Made by a program: the position numbers and the translations under genes
Notes under the pieces: generated by a model
Seen by the model: the letters and a program-made list of their open reading frames with translations, nothing else
Databases searched by the model: none
What the model was told of the DNA's origin: nothing
In this document: positions 1 through 10,415 of the stretch, one piece after another
Layout: each line of letters opens with the position of its first letter
Position numbering within the stretch: the first letter of the stretch is position 1
Source of the DNA: Penium margaritaceum
Taxonomy: Eukaryota > Streptophyta > Zygnematophyceae > Desmidiales > Peniaceae
NCBI GenBank assembly: GCA_023375785.1
Contig: SZWC01000529.1
Coordinates: 21,919 to 85,918 of the forward strand
DNA length: 64,000 nt
Reading direction: 5' to 3'

Positions 1-64
1 GGTTGGAAGTAGGGTTGGAAGTTGGGTTGGAAGTTGGGTTGGAAGTTGGGTTGAAAGTTGGGTT
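1..64. repeat. 12-bp minisatellite (left piece)
   Basis: Tandem copies of a 12-bp unit, GGGTTGGAAGTT on the plus strand, with few variants. The array runs off the left window edge and continues after the solo LTR at 759. Because the unit is four codons long, every frame reads as a four-residue repeat (LEVG or GWKL on plus, NPTS or QPNF on minus), so long open frames here are not evidence of coding. Confidence 0.95.
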
Positions 65-69
65 GGAAG

Positions 70-758
70 TGTCAACCGGCCTGAGGCAAACGGACTAGAA
101 AACAGGGCCGACACAATAGCACCTGCCGTCCGCTCCTAGCATTTCAGCTAGGAGAAGATATCACCCTCAGGATCACGGTTCCACACTGAGCAGTTCCTAG
201 GCAATCACTTGCTAGCAACTGTGTCCACTTAACACTTGGTCACTTTCGCGCGAGGTGCTAGTCAAAGACTAACTCCTGGGGCTTAGACCAACCAGTGTCT
301 TCTTTATACTGTTCCTTAGTTGGACAACTCTGTGAGGAGCATCTAAGGCCAGATTGTGTAATTAGAATGAGGAATGAGCCTGGTACATATAGTCCTAGGC
401 CTGGCTTCTAAGGTGTGTGGGCAGTGACACTTTTGGGGTGGTCACTCCAAACCACCTCACCAGTCCGCCAATTGGCGCATCCACTGACCGCCAAGTGGCG
501 CACTCTCCTCATGCATGGAGAAATGTCTAAGAAACTTCCCCTGTGCTAGAAGGTCAAAAAACCTCCTGCGCACATCAAGGCTCGATCGCAGGACCTGTTG
601 TCCCTAAGTCCAACATGCTATCCGTTGCGCTACACTTCTGGTGTCTCGCTTGGACTTGCACCACGAACAAGGTTTGGGGGACTTACTCCAAGGGAGCAGT
701 GCATGCCCAACCTGTCCGTCAACCCATAGCAGTGGCCATGGGGCATAGAAGAACAACA
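70..758 (-). mobile_element. Solo Ty1/copia LTR, same family as the C1 LTR
   Basis: The segment begins TGTCAACC and ends AACAACA on the plus strand, so on the minus strand it runs TGTTGTT to TTGACA. It is flanked by a perfect 5-bp direct repeat GGAAG (65-69 and 759-763), the expected target duplication of an LTR element in the minisatellite. It shares landmarks in the same order with the LTR at 22555-23207: CTAGAAAAC, ATATCACCCTC, CTGTGAGGAG, CCGCCAAGTG and GAGCAGTGCATGCC. No internal region is present, so it is a solo LTR left by recombination between two LTRs. Similarity to C1 is patchy, so the two copies are old or belong to different subfamilies. Confidence 0.8.
572..640 (-). promoter_or_regulatory. 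tRNA-like segment with A box and B box inside the solo LTR
   Basis: On the minus strand TAGCGCAACGG (632-622) matches the A-box consensus TRGYNNARNNG at every position, and GATCGAGCC (587-579) matches GWTCRANNC at every position. The two boxes are about 43 nt apart, as in tRNA genes. Between them TGTTG and CAACA could form an anticodon-like stem, but the loop would be 10 nt, not 7, and no acceptor stem is evident, so this is not a functional tRNA. A comparable segment lies at the equivalent place in the C1 LTR. It may be an internal Pol III promoter or an old tRNA-derived insertion. Confidence 0.5.
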
Positions 759-1780
759 GGAAGTTGGGTTGGAAGTTTGGTTGGAAGTTTGGTTGGAAGT
801 TGGGTTGGAACTGGGGTTGGAAGATGGGTTGAAAGTTGGGTTGAAAGTTGGGTTGAAAGCTGGGAAGACATTTGGGTTGGAAGTTAGGTTGCATGTTGGG
901 CTAGAAGTTGGGTTGGAAGACGGGTTGGAAGTTGGGTTGGAAGTTGGGATGGAAGTTGGGATGGAATTTGGGTTGGAAGTTGGATTGGAAGTTGGGTTGG
1001 AAGCTGGGTTGGAAGTTGGGCCGGAAGCTCGGATGGAAGTTTGTTTGGATGTTGGGTTGGGAGTTGGGATGGAAGCTGGGATGGAAGTTGGGTCGGAAGT
1101 TGGGTTGGAAGTTGGGTTGGATTTTGGGTTGGAAGTTGGGTTGGATGTTGAGATGAAAGTTCGGATGGAAGTTGGGTTTGAAGTTGGGATGGAAGCTGGG
1201 ATGGAGGTTTGGCTGAAAGTTGGGTTGGATAGTTGGTTGGAAGTTGTGTTGGATTGTGGGTTGAAAGTTGGGTTGGAAGTTGGGTTGAAAGTTGGGTCGG
1301 AAGCTGGGTTGTATGATGAGTTGGAAATTTGGTTGGAAGCCATGTTGGAAGTTGGATTGGAACTTGGGTGGAATGTCGATTGAGATTGGATTGGAAGTTG
1401 GGTTGGAAGCTGGGTTGGAAGTTGGGTTTAAAGTTGGGTTGGAGGCTGGGTTGGAAGCTGGGTTGGAAGTTGGGTTGGAAGTTGGGTTGGAAGTGGGGTT
1501 GGAAGTTGGGTTGGAAGTTGCGATGGAAGTTGGGTTGGAAGTTGGGTTAAAGGGTGGGTTGGAATTTAGGTTGGAATTTGGGTAGGAAGTTGGGTTGGAA
1601 GATGGGTTGGAAGTTGGGTTGGATGTTGGGATGGAAGTTGGGATAGAAGTTTGGATGGAGTTTTAGGATGGAAGTTGGGATGGAAGTTGGATTGAATGTT
1701 GGGTTGGACGGTGGGTTGGAAGTTGGGTTGGAAGTTGGGTTGGACGTTGGGTTGGAAGTTGGGTTGGAAGTTGGAATGGA
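759..1780. repeat. 12-bp minisatellite (continued)
   Basis: Continuation of the array split by the solo LTR. Units are mostly GGGTTGGAAGTT with variants such as GGGATGGAAGTT, GGGTTGGATGTT and GGGTTGAAAGTT. It ends where AGTAGGCATATG of the satellite begins at 1781. The 204-codon frame on plus (769-1383) and the 237-codon frame on minus (630-1343) are by-products of the 12-bp unit. Confidence 0.95.
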
Positions 1781-3775
1781 AGTAGGCATATGCCACTAAC
1801 CATGACCAAAAGAAGATTGCAGTATGTGATAAGCGTTGAAAACTCATAACATGAGTCACAAATGGTCTGAGGGGGAAACAATGGGTTGGGAACACCTGTT
1901 ATGGACTAGTTAGTACAAAGATCTTCAACAAGTAGTGGCATGGTGTGGCTAGCGTGCACTGTGACCAATCAAAGGATGCATACATCACTGAATATGACAA
2001 AAAAAGTCCACTATGTGTGGTCATCATTGACAACTCACAACACGAGTAAAAAATGGTGAGAGGGAGAGACAATGGTTTGGGAACCCAGCGACTAGAAAGG
2101 ACAAAGCACACTTCAATAAGTAGTGGCACGGTGTGGCTACAATGCACACCGAACAACCAAACTAGGCATATATCACTGACCATGACCAGATTATTTCAGT
2201 ATGTGTGTTCAACGTTCACAACCCATAACATGAGTCACAAATGGTCAGAGGGGGGAACCATGGTTCTAAAACATTAGTTTTCAGCTAGCAAGGATAACGA
2301 CCTTGAATAATCAGTAGCACGGAGTGGCTACCATGCACAATGACCGACCAAGGTAGGCATATGTACTTTCTTTTATCAAAGAATCCCCTGTGCGTGGTCA
2401 ACATTGACAACTCCTACTACGAGTCACAAATGGTCAAACGGGGGAACGATGGTTTGGGAACACCAGGTATCAACTAGCAAGCACAAGGACCTTCTATACG
2501 TAGTGGCACAGTGTGGCTACCATGTACAATGATCAACCAAAGTAGGCATATGTTACTGACCATGACCAAAGAATGTAACAGTGTGTTGTCAACTTTGATA
2601 ACTCATAACACGAGTTAAAAATGGCGAGGGGCAAACAATGATTTGTGAATACTAGTTATCGACTAGCAAGTACAAAGACCGTCAATATGTAGTGGTACAG
2701 TGTGGCTACCATGCACAGTGACCAACCAACGTATGCATATGTCACTGACCATGACCAAAGACATTCACTTCCTGTGGTCAACTTTGACAACTCACAACAA
2801 ATGTCACTCATACTCAAAGGGGGTAACACTGGGTTGGGAACAGTATTTAATAACTAGAGAGCACAAAGACCTTCAATACGTAGTGACAATGCGTGACAAC
2901 CATGTACAGTGACAACCCAAAGTAGGCATATGCCACTAACCATGACAAAAAGAATTTCCCAATATTTTGTCAGTGTTGAAAACTCATAACACGAGTCACA
3001 AATGGCCCGAGGGGAAAACGATGGGTTTTGAATACTAGTTGTCAACCAGAAAGTACAAAGATCTTCAACAAGTAGTGGCACGTTGCGGCTAGCGTGCATA
3101 GTGACCAACCAAGGAATGCATACGTCGCTGACTATGACCAAATAAGTCCACTATATGTTGTCAACATTGACAACTTTTAACATGAGTCAAAAATGGTCAG
3201 AGGGGGAGACAATGGTTTGAAAATCCTGTGTAGCGACTAAAAAGGACAAAGAACTTCAATAAGTAGTGGCGGAGTGTGGCTACTACGCACACCAAACAAC
3301 AAAACTCGGCATATGCCACTGACCATCACCAAAGAAATTCAATATGGGTGGTCAACGTACACAACCCATTACACAAGTCACAAATGGTCACAGGAGGGAA
3401 CAATGGTTTTGCAATATAAGTTTTTAACTAGCAAGTACAAAGACATTCAACAAGAAGTAGAATTATGTGGCTACCATGCACAATGGCCAACCAAAGTAGG
3501 CATATGTATTGCCTTTGACCAAAGAAATCCACCATGTGTGGTCAACGTTGACAACTCATAACACGAGTCACATATGGTCAAAGGGATGAACAATGGTTTG
3601 GGAACACTAGGTATCAACTAGCAAACACAAGGTTCTTCAATGAGTAGTGGCACGATGTGGCTACCATGTACAATGACCAACCAAAGTAGGCATATGTCAT
3701 TGACCATGACCAAAGAATGTCACTATGTGTGGTCAACTTTGACAACTCATAACACGAGCCACAAGTTATCAGAGG
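1781..3775 (+). repeat. Satellite block 1 (forward), about 10 monomers of ~190 bp
   Basis: Diverged tandem monomers of about 190 bp. I name six types by the bases after GACCAAAGAA: A = TTTCAATATGGGTGG, B = ATCCGCTGTGTGTGG (preceded by CTTTGACC), C = TGTCACTATGTGTGG, D = TTTCACTTCATGTGG, E = TTTCACAGTGTGTGG, F = GTCCACTATGTGTGG. The order here is E-F-A-B-C-D-E-F-A-B-C, with type keys near 1805, 1995, 2185, 2380, 2565, 2755, 2945, 3140, 3325, 3515 and 3710. The block stops inside a C monomer at AGAGG where the Ty3-like elements begin. Confidence 0.95.
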
Positions 3776-3905
3776 TGCGTCCTTGCCCCTTCCATCAGCG
3801 TTCTTGTGCCTTGTAGTGGGCGTGCGGGTTGCCGGGCTAGGCTACCGTGCGAAGTCGGCGGCGAGTAGGAGAGCGCCGTCGTCGCCACGGAGGGAGCTGG
3901 GGCAG

Positions 3906-4382
3906 TCAGTACCTGGGCCCATCTCGCGAGCTTGGAGTCGGTGTAGCGGTTGTTCTTGCTGCTGTTTGTATCGTTCCTGCCGCGGGCTCCATTCGCCTGA
4001 GGATCCGTGTTGGTGGTGTGTTTGTGGCCGGGCTCTGTCGCGATGAGCCTGTCAATCTCACCGCAGGCGGCGTGGCTTGTGTTGGTGTTCCTTCCGTGGG
4101 GCTGGGCCGCGGTGGGATTGCCGCTGCCGGTGTTGGGGTTTGTGTCAGGGTTGTCCCTCCGAAAGGGCTGGGTCGCGGTGAGGCCGCAGCCACTACTGGC
4201 GTGGCCGTCTCTGGTGTCGGAGGTCTTCTTGCCACAAGGCCAGGTCGGGACACGCCTGTCGCGGCCGTGTGTGATGCTGGTGCCCTTGCCGGTGGTGTTC
4301 TTGTTCTGGGACCCGGCCGCAATGGGGCCGCTGCCCCCGTTGGTGGTGTCGGTGTCCGTGCCGGCTGGTGTCCCACGTCCAT
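3906..4382 (-). pseudogene. G1 Pro/Ala/Thr-rich tail
   Basis: A 158-codon open stretch built almost wholly of Pro, Ala, Thr, Ser and Arg, following the second retropepsin on the minus strand. G2 has a tail of the same type in the same place (12340-12759), so it is a real module of the family and not chance. It has no recognisable fold, membrane segment or cysteine motif. It could be a linker or a disordered C-terminus. The GC-rich plus strand also stays open here (3847-4407), but only as a shadow. Confidence 0.5.
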
Positions 4383-4419
4383 GTTAAGGGCAGGGCGACG
4401 TAGCTGACGTCAAGAGGGT

Positions 4420-5523
4420 CTACCACCCCCCCCACAACGAAGGCGCGGTCCCCGTGCCAAGGTTGCGTGCCATGTCGATGGTTCCGCGGGCGAGAGCCCA
4501 GCTCAGCGTGACCTGTCGAGTGTGTCGATTGCCTGTGAGAGCTGAGTCGGAGGTGGGTAGGGACGGGCGGGGAGATGGTTGATGCGAAGTGAAGAGTGGA
4601 ATGAATGATCGAACGCCGGAGCTCGAAATGAGAACGAGGATGCCTTCGCCGATCAGTATATCCGCTTGGCGCGCCACAAGCCAATCCGCCGTGAGCAGGA
4701 TGTCATACGTGCGGACGTCGCAAACTTGGACAGTGTGCGTCGCATGTACATTTGCCACCTGCATGGGAAGACCCGCGATCTGTCCGAGCGGCGCGTCGAT
4801 GTCACCGGTGGAGATGGAGAAGCGGAGGCGAGTGGGCTGGATGAGGTGCTGCATGTGGATCGAATGGACAATCCAGAGTGCAATCGTGGTGTGTGTGGCA
4901 CCGGTGTCCACGATGGCCAGGAACTTGCGTCCGCATACCCACACGTAACACCACGCCACGTGGACCTCGGAGGGTGCGAGCGGTCCGGGGGTAAGAGCCG
5001 CGGGTGACCAGGTGCGTGAGGCACGTGCGGCGGCATCCCGCGCACCAGAGTGAGTGAAGAGGATGCATCGGGATAGCAAGCGGATGCCGGTCATGCTGTC
5101 TCGCGTGCATGAGAGGCGGACGCCAAGAGGGGAAAGGGAGGGATTGCGATTTGTGAAGAGGACACGGAGACTTTCTGCGAACTCAAGGGAGTGAAGAAGG
5201 AAGTCTACCAGGGTGAGGCGATGGCGATTGTTGAGTGGGGTAGCAAGAACGTGAGGAGTGTGTTGGTTACTTGTGGGGCAGGTCTGTGGGGTGTCGGCGA
5301 ACAGTCGCGAGGTTTGCGGGGGTGCATGCCGTGGGGGAAGATGGGGTGCGATCTCCTCCAATATCCACCCGCAGATGGTGGGGTTGTACCGACAAGCAAG
5401 CTGTAGTCCAGACATGGAGAAGGTTGGTAGGGTCTTCGCGAGTGCGACCTCCGCGGTAGGGTCGAGTTCATTCAGGACTTGCAAGGCAACCTCATGTTCT
5501 GCCTCATCAAATTCTCGTGCCAC
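4420..5523 (-). CDS. G1 second retropepsin-like domain, after RNase H
   Basis: A 367-codon open frame. Residues 1-70 hold an acidic helical stretch and the phrase RYNPTICGWILEEIAPHLPP. The middle includes TLVDFLLHSLEFAESLRVLF. From about residue 190 there is an aspartic protease: VWVCGRKFLAIVDTGATHTT carries the D-T-G-A active-site loop, and VRTYDILLTADWL matches the later hydrophobic-Leu-Leu-x-x-Asp element of retropepsins. The domain closely resembles the protease upstream of the reverse transcriptase (6500-7095). G2 has the same domain in the same place. Plant Ty3/gypsy elements normally have an integrase here, and no HHCC or DDE motif is visible. The end of the frame (GTGTAPSLWGGW) is Gly-rich. 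Confidence 0.7.
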   Translation of the reverse strand: MAREFDEAEHEVALQVLNELDPTAEVALAKTLPTFSMSGLQLACRYNPTICGWILEEIAPHLPPRHAPPQTSRLFADTPQTCPTSNQHTPHVLATPLNNRHRLTLVDFLLHSLEFAESLRVLFTNRNPSLSPLGVRLSCTRDSMTGIRLLSRCILFTHSGARDAAARASRTWSPAALTPGPLAPSEVHVAWCYVWVCGRKFLAIVDTGATHTTIALWIVHSIHMQHLIQPTRLRFSISTGDIDAPLGQIAGLPMQVANVHATHTVQVCDVRTYDILLTADWLVARQADILIGEGILVLISSSGVRSFIPLFTSHQPSPRPSLPTSDSALTGNRHTRQVTLSWALARGTIDMARNLGTGTAPSLWGGW

Positions 5524-5624
5524 TCCCTCCCATTACGCTTATGTGTCTGGTGGCGGTGCCAGGACCTCAAGGATATGCTCCACATCCTCAGAAGTTGCCT
5601 GGTCAGGTTCTGGCCAGTCATGGC

Positions 5625-5936
5625 GCGGAAGTCGGGCAGAGCATCCGCATTGCGGTTGGCAACCACAGGCTGGTACTTGATCTTCATGTTCTAGCCTTGC
5701 AGGAGGAGTGCCCACTTGGCTAAGATGCCCTCATGGTTTTGGGTGGTGGGGAGCCATTGGAGAGTGTGATGGTCTGTAAAGACCGTGAATGGTTTACCAT
5801 TCTTGATGTAGTCATGGAAGTGTTGGAGTGTCCAAAGGAAAGCCAGGCACTCGCCTTTCACCGGCGAGTACTTCCGCTCTCCTTCGGTGAGAGCATGACT
5901 GACGTACGCAATCACCTTCTGGGTTGGTTCCTGCAC
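5625..5936 (-). pseudogene. G1 RNase H domain
   Basis: Reads VIAYVSHALTEGERKYSPVK, then a stretch with FTVFTDHHTLQWL, then KIKYQPVVANRNADALPDF at the end. These are the hallmarks of the Ty3/gypsy RNase H: the ERxYSPxxxECLA motif, the TDHxxLxWL motif and the NxxADALS-type end. It lies between the reverse transcriptase and the second retropepsin on the same strand. The role in a live element would be removal of template RNA during reverse transcription. Confidence 0.85.
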
Positions 5937-6080
5937 CGTCTAGAATAGGATGGCGCCCAGCTCGTCTCGCGACTAGTCGGTGGTGATGGAGAATGGGAGG
6001 TTGAAGTCGGGGAATTCGAGCATGGGTGCGGTGACTAGGCGGAACTTGATTTCCGTGCAGGCGTCGACGCATTCTGATGT

Positions 6081-6464
6081 CTAGTAAAATGGCACATCTT
6101 TTTGTGTCAGCTCATGGAGTGGCTTGATGATGCGTGCGTGATTGAGCACAAACTTCTGGTAGAAGGAGACAAAATCCAAGAAGATTTTGACCTGTCCCGC
6201 GAAAGTGGGCTGACGCCACTCTTGCACTGCCGCAATCTTCTTAGGATCAGATTTGATGCCATCCGCACTCATCAGGAAGCCAAGGAACTCCATTTCCGCA
6301 GCGCCGAGGGAGCACTTGGCTGCCTTAAGCTTGAAGTTGGCCTTGCAGAGGGTAGCAAAGACAGCGGCCATGGAGGATAACAGCTCTTGGAATGTGTGAG
6401 CCACAACCATGATGTCGTCAATGTAGCAGCTGACATTGGGGATGCCGCGGAGGGAGGAGTCCAT
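6081..6464 (-). pseudogene. G1 reverse transcriptase (palm and thumb part)
   Basis: A 127-codon open stretch containing NVSCYIDDIMVVAHTF, the Y-x-D-D catalytic box of reverse transcriptases, followed by KLKAAKCSLGAAEMEFLGF, the typical KCxF..xxxxFLGxxxS region, and SADGIKSDPKKIAAVQEW, the start of the connection region. The N-terminal fingers region seen in G2 is not obvious here: the first protease is followed closely by the YIDD part, so G1 looks shortened. The domain order continues into RNase H at 5936. Confidence 0.85.
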
Positions 6465-6499
6465 GACCCGCTGAAATGTCGCGCAGGCATTGTGGAGTC

Positions 6500-7095
6500 C
6501 TCTGCCGTAGCATCTAGGAGAGAAAAGGACTTGCCGCCGATGACCGGTATCACCACCCTGTCACCAATGATGATGGGGCAGTACGCTTCCTCCCCGGATG
6601 CAGAGCTGAGCTGCATGATCTCCAAGGAGAAGAGAAGGTTGGCCAGCCGCGGAACCAGGTAGTCCATGTCCAGGAGCACCTCATACGTCCGGACTTGCGT
6701 AACTTGGACGTTCACTGGCTCATGAAGCGAGCTCACCTGCATGGGTAGGCCGTGAACCTCTCCATCCCCGTAATCCATTCCTCCGGCCGAGTTGGTGAAG
6801 AGTCAACACGTAGGGAGGATGCAGTCTGCCTATCCGACCACCAGAAAACGTGAAACGCCATTGTTGTATGGGTAGCTCCCGTATCGATGATGGCCAGGAA
6901 CTTTCTTCCACAGATCCAAATCACACAACAGGCGACCTCGTAGTAATTGTCGTCCTCTCGCGGTGGTTCCAAGGGTTGTGGTGCCCATCCCCACTCTCCT
7001 TCCGCGAGACTCAGTGCCAACGACGTCTCTAGTAACACGCGGCAGGTATTCTGCGTGCCAGGTGTAGGCGTGGTACAGTTGAGGGAGATGCCCAC
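6500..7095 (-). pseudogene. G1 first retropepsin (canonical position)
   Basis: Contains YYEVACCVIWICGRKFLAII followed by DTGATHTT, the D-T-G-A catalytic loop, and downstream VHGLPMQVSSLHEP and QVRTYEVLLDMDYL, the second half of the fold. It stands between Gag and the reverse transcriptase, the normal place in Ty3/gypsy. The sequence matches the second protease of the same element almost phrase by phrase (CGRKFLAI, GLPMQV, VRTY-LL-D), which shows the two arose by duplication. Confidence 0.75.
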
Positions 7096-7613
7096 AGTTC
7101 GAAGGCGTTGATTGGCCCTGGCAAACTCCTCCTTCAGTCGCGGTGCAATCTCGGGATGAATGCAAAGGAACTCAAAGAAGTTGACTTATGTGATGGGGGT
7201 GGTAAAAAGGCATTGGACGGGGTCAGTGCTTTTCACGCGACTGCAAGAGCTATATTGGGCGTTTTCGAAGATGGGGTCCGTTCCTTCTCCACCATGAGTG
7301 GTGGTTTTGCCGGTCGTTGTTTCTTTGACACAACGGTGTAATTGACGACTGCCTCCTGTAATCAATTGTCCGCGGCCTCTACTTTGCGCCTCAGGTCCTC
7401 CTGTACCCTGGTTGCCACATGTAGGTCCCATCCGCGCAGGTCGAGTTATTGGGCTCGTACGATGAGAGTCGTCTCTTCGGTAGTGGGAGGCATCTCGGTG
7501 GTCTCGTCCTCTGCATTGGTAGCCCCAATTTGACGTTGCTGGCTCCGCTTGCAGGGTTCGCGGATGCCTGTGGGTTGGGCAGGATGCCTTGTCCGCCTGG
7601 GGTAGCTTGGGGT

Positions 7614-8495
7614 TCATCCGATGCCTCTCGCCTCGCTTGCGTCTGCTACTGATGCTGCTGGGCCTGCCATGGTTGATTGTAGTACCACTGCCACTCCTAC
7701 ACCATGGGGTCCTGCTGTACGGGGTTGGTGTGCAATGCACCCTGTTGTTTGCGTGGGCAATCTCAAGCGATATGCTTTAAACTCTGGAAGGTGTAACACG
7801 CCATTGGCTTGGGTTGAGAGGCTTGTGTTGCAGGTGCTAGAGTATGCGAGTCGCCGCCTTGATGCTGCCGCATAGATCGCTGCCGCGTAGAAATGGCCGT
7901 GGCGTCCTGCACCGCATCCTGCATATAAATGGCCGTAGCATTCGGGGATCATCAAACTACCGATCTCATCGGGGAGTGTGTGGATGAGATTTTGCTGTAG
8001 AACCCACAGCGGCAGTTCTTCCCCTTGAGGGCTCTTAGCGACTGATGTCCAAGCGAGGAGCTGATCCTTAAACGTGCGAATGTCAACATCCTTGTCCATG
8101 ACCCCCTTCTCAATCTTCCGCAGTGCTTCCTCCTTCGTCAAGTGTTTGAAGCATTTCATAAGGGCGTTGCCAAAGTCCTCGAAAGATGGAAAAGGTGCAC
8201 GCGTGTTGTACCAGTCAGCTGGAGCCCCTTGGAGGTGAAGTTCCGCAATGGCGAGGCAGAGATCGGGCGAGATTCGACCGATGCTGGCATAGAGGGTGAT
8301 TTGTTTGAGCCAGATCCAGGGATCCTCCTCCGGGGCATCCTTCAAGTCGTCCAGCCAAGGAAGGTTGGCGGGTTTGGAGCAAATGTATTGCAGCTGCGGG
8401 ACGGTGCTGTGGTTAGTCCTCAACGCGGTCACAGCATGTGACGGAGGGAAGGCTACAGGTGGGGCTATGGAGTACCCAATCGGAAGAACTGGCAT
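7614..8495 (-). pseudogene. G1 Gag capsid region
   Basis: A 293-codon open frame. Residues 35-190 match the retrotransposon Gag family: LPWLDDLKDAPEEDPWIWLK, LHLQGAPADWYNTRAPFPSF, then FGNALMKCFKHLTKEEALRK and PLWVLQQNLIHTLPDEIGSL. G2 has the same region at 16950-17825 with many shared phrases. The final 70 or so residues are low in recognisable content. Between this and the protease (7100-7613) lies a charged linker with a degenerate zinc-knuckle-like stretch near 7740; I see no further domain there. Confidence 0.85.
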
Positions 8496-8539
8496 ATGGG
8501 GCTACCCCGCGGGTATGGGAAGACTTGCTTGTGTGGGTG

Positions 8540-9614
8540 GGTGAGGCATATTCCAAGAAGAGGGAGCTGGTATGGAAGTTGTGTAGGGTGTGGAGAGGAA
8601 TGCAGTCCCAGGCAGGAGAACCCGAGTCCCACGTGCCAGTAGCACCATTGTCTGGGGTACCCAGTACGTCTGTGTAGTTGGGATCGCAGCCGCGGGGTGG
8701 AGAGGAGCGGCTGGTCCAGTGTTGGCTGTGGGGTACGGATTCCCTTGTAACTATTGCGTGGGCGGGTACAAATGGCTTTGTGCAGTTGGTTGTATCATTG
8801 GCAGCGCTGCCTGGAAGGCCGTTCCTGCTGGCATAGTTCCGACCATCAGCTGGTTGGGAGGCTACTGATAGGCGAGCATGGGTGGCTGCGGCGCCATGTT
8901 GGACAGAGGCATATGCGGCATCATCCCCACCAGCGTCGTACCCATATGTTGTTGTTGCTGGATCGTCCAGAGGGGTGGCGTGGTCGCAGAAGGCTATGTT
9001 GCAGGCGTCGGTTGCGCTCCTCCTCTCAACGGCTGCTGCTGATGAATCGATGGTTGGGTCCCAGTTGGTGGGGGCTGAACCGTGTTTCCCGGCTAGGTGA
9101 TCCTCCCTCCGAGCTGGGACATTTGTGGCTGATGCATTATTCCAGAGGGCTGTGTCATCATCCCTGCCTGTACCATGGACTGCTGTGGCGGATATGCTGG
9201 CTGTTGTGGTCCTACCACAGGCAGATACGGCATGGCTGCCGTCTGCATAGTGCTCAAGATCACCTGTTGCTGCGGCGGTGCACTCGGTGTAGGTAGGTGC
9301 AAGGGCACTCCTCCTGGCAGGGTACCCAAACTTGGCTGTGGTATCTGCTGCTCTATTGGGCCAAACGCGGAGGACTATGGTGTCGTCCCAACCTGTCCTC
9401 TTCCCACGTGCCGCTGTAGCGGGTGTCTTGGTTGTTGGACCACTCTGGTTGCCTGGGACTGCGTTGCTGCTCCTGTAACAGCTGTTCCCATGGTCCGAGG
9501 AGTTTGACTTGCGTGAAGTTTGTTCACCGGCGGCTGTGCAATGCCTGATGCCTGCGCGGACATCAACACTGCCACCTGCGTGCTTCCCGGGGGATGCGCC
9601 GGTGTGGCCATCAA
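8540..9614 (-). pseudogene. G1 Gln/Pro/Met-rich stretch upstream of the capsid region
   Basis: Short open pieces on the minus strand (9093-9329 and 9375-9614) are rich in Gln, Pro, Met, Thr and Ala, for example PAYPPQQSMVQAGMM and MHQPQMSQLGG. G2 has the same kind of sequence at 17850-18843. The position in both copies, between a conserved N-terminal block and the capsid region, suggests a long disordered N-terminal part of Gag. There is no recognised domain. Confidence 0.5.
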
Positions 9615-9631
9615 CTATTGTTGCAGGCCGG

Positions 9632-10415
9632 TCACAGGGGATTCCGCGGTCGGGCCCCCCGGATTGCCCCAGCCACCGGCTGCGGCGGGTACATGTTCTT
9701 TGCCATCCAAAGAGCGGAGGCTATGATTCCCATCAGCTGTGGGTGCGTCGATGCCTGCTGCCCGTCCGAGGCTGGTGCCTCAGGGATCCCCGAATCCACC
9801 GGGCTGAGCCGTAAGGGTTGCGGGTGTACTGACAAGGTTGTGGACTGCAGCTTTGTCTCGCCAGCAACCTGCTGCTGCTGCCCGCCGCGACGCTGATACA
9901 CCAATCCGTGATAGGCCTCAAGTTCTCCACCACCGAAGGATACCACCAGCAAAGGTGGTGCATCAGAGAACCATTGTATCCCAAGCGGCGCATTCCCTTG
10001 TTCCTCCTGTCCCTGCGGATGCTGGACCGATCCACGGCTGTCGGAGCTATGGATGGTCTCCACCTCCACGTGCTCTACTGGCGCATTCATGATGCAGCGC
10101 CTGTGCAGTTGCTCCAACCACTCAATCACCCGTCGGTGCTGGGCGAGCAAATCGAGGCCTGGTGAGGAGCTGAGTGGCGTGCGGGACGGCACCGGTGAGG
10201 ACTTCTTGCTTCTCGCGTAGGTCACGGCCCGCTCTGACAGGAAGCACCGCGCTGATGTTTGCTGCGGTCGTTGCCTGGTGTTAAGATGCACAAAGCTGGC
10301 CGCCAACATCAACGACTGATCTGAGAGGCACGTGCAGTTATGCTCGCAAAGAGCAAAGAACTGTCCATGCTCACCGCACCATGACACCGCAACCCCCAAT
10401 TTTGCCGCGTACTGC
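9632..10415 (-). pseudogene. G1 conserved N-terminal Gag block
   Basis: Lies in a 381-codon open stretch (9632-10777). From about 10384 downward it shares phrases with G2 19110-19541: SWCGEHG, the SLMLAASF region, SERAVTYAR, SPVPSRTPLSSSPGLDLLAQ and EWLEQLHRR. Conservation starts at SWCGEHG, where G2 has a Met codon, so Gag probably began near there and the upstream part is leader. The remainder, running to 9632, is Gln/Gly/Pro-rich. No known domain was recognised. Confidence 0.55.

Noticed and set aside
572-640. A functional tRNA gene
   Set aside because: A and B boxes fit, but the anticodon loop would be 10 nt and no 7-bp acceptor stem is visible.
630-1383. Frames of 200 or more codons in the left minisatellite
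   Set aside because: Same artefact of the 12-bp unit.
3847-4407. 186-codon Gly/Val-rich plus-strand frame
   Set aside because: GC-rich shadow opposite the Pro-rich tail of G1.
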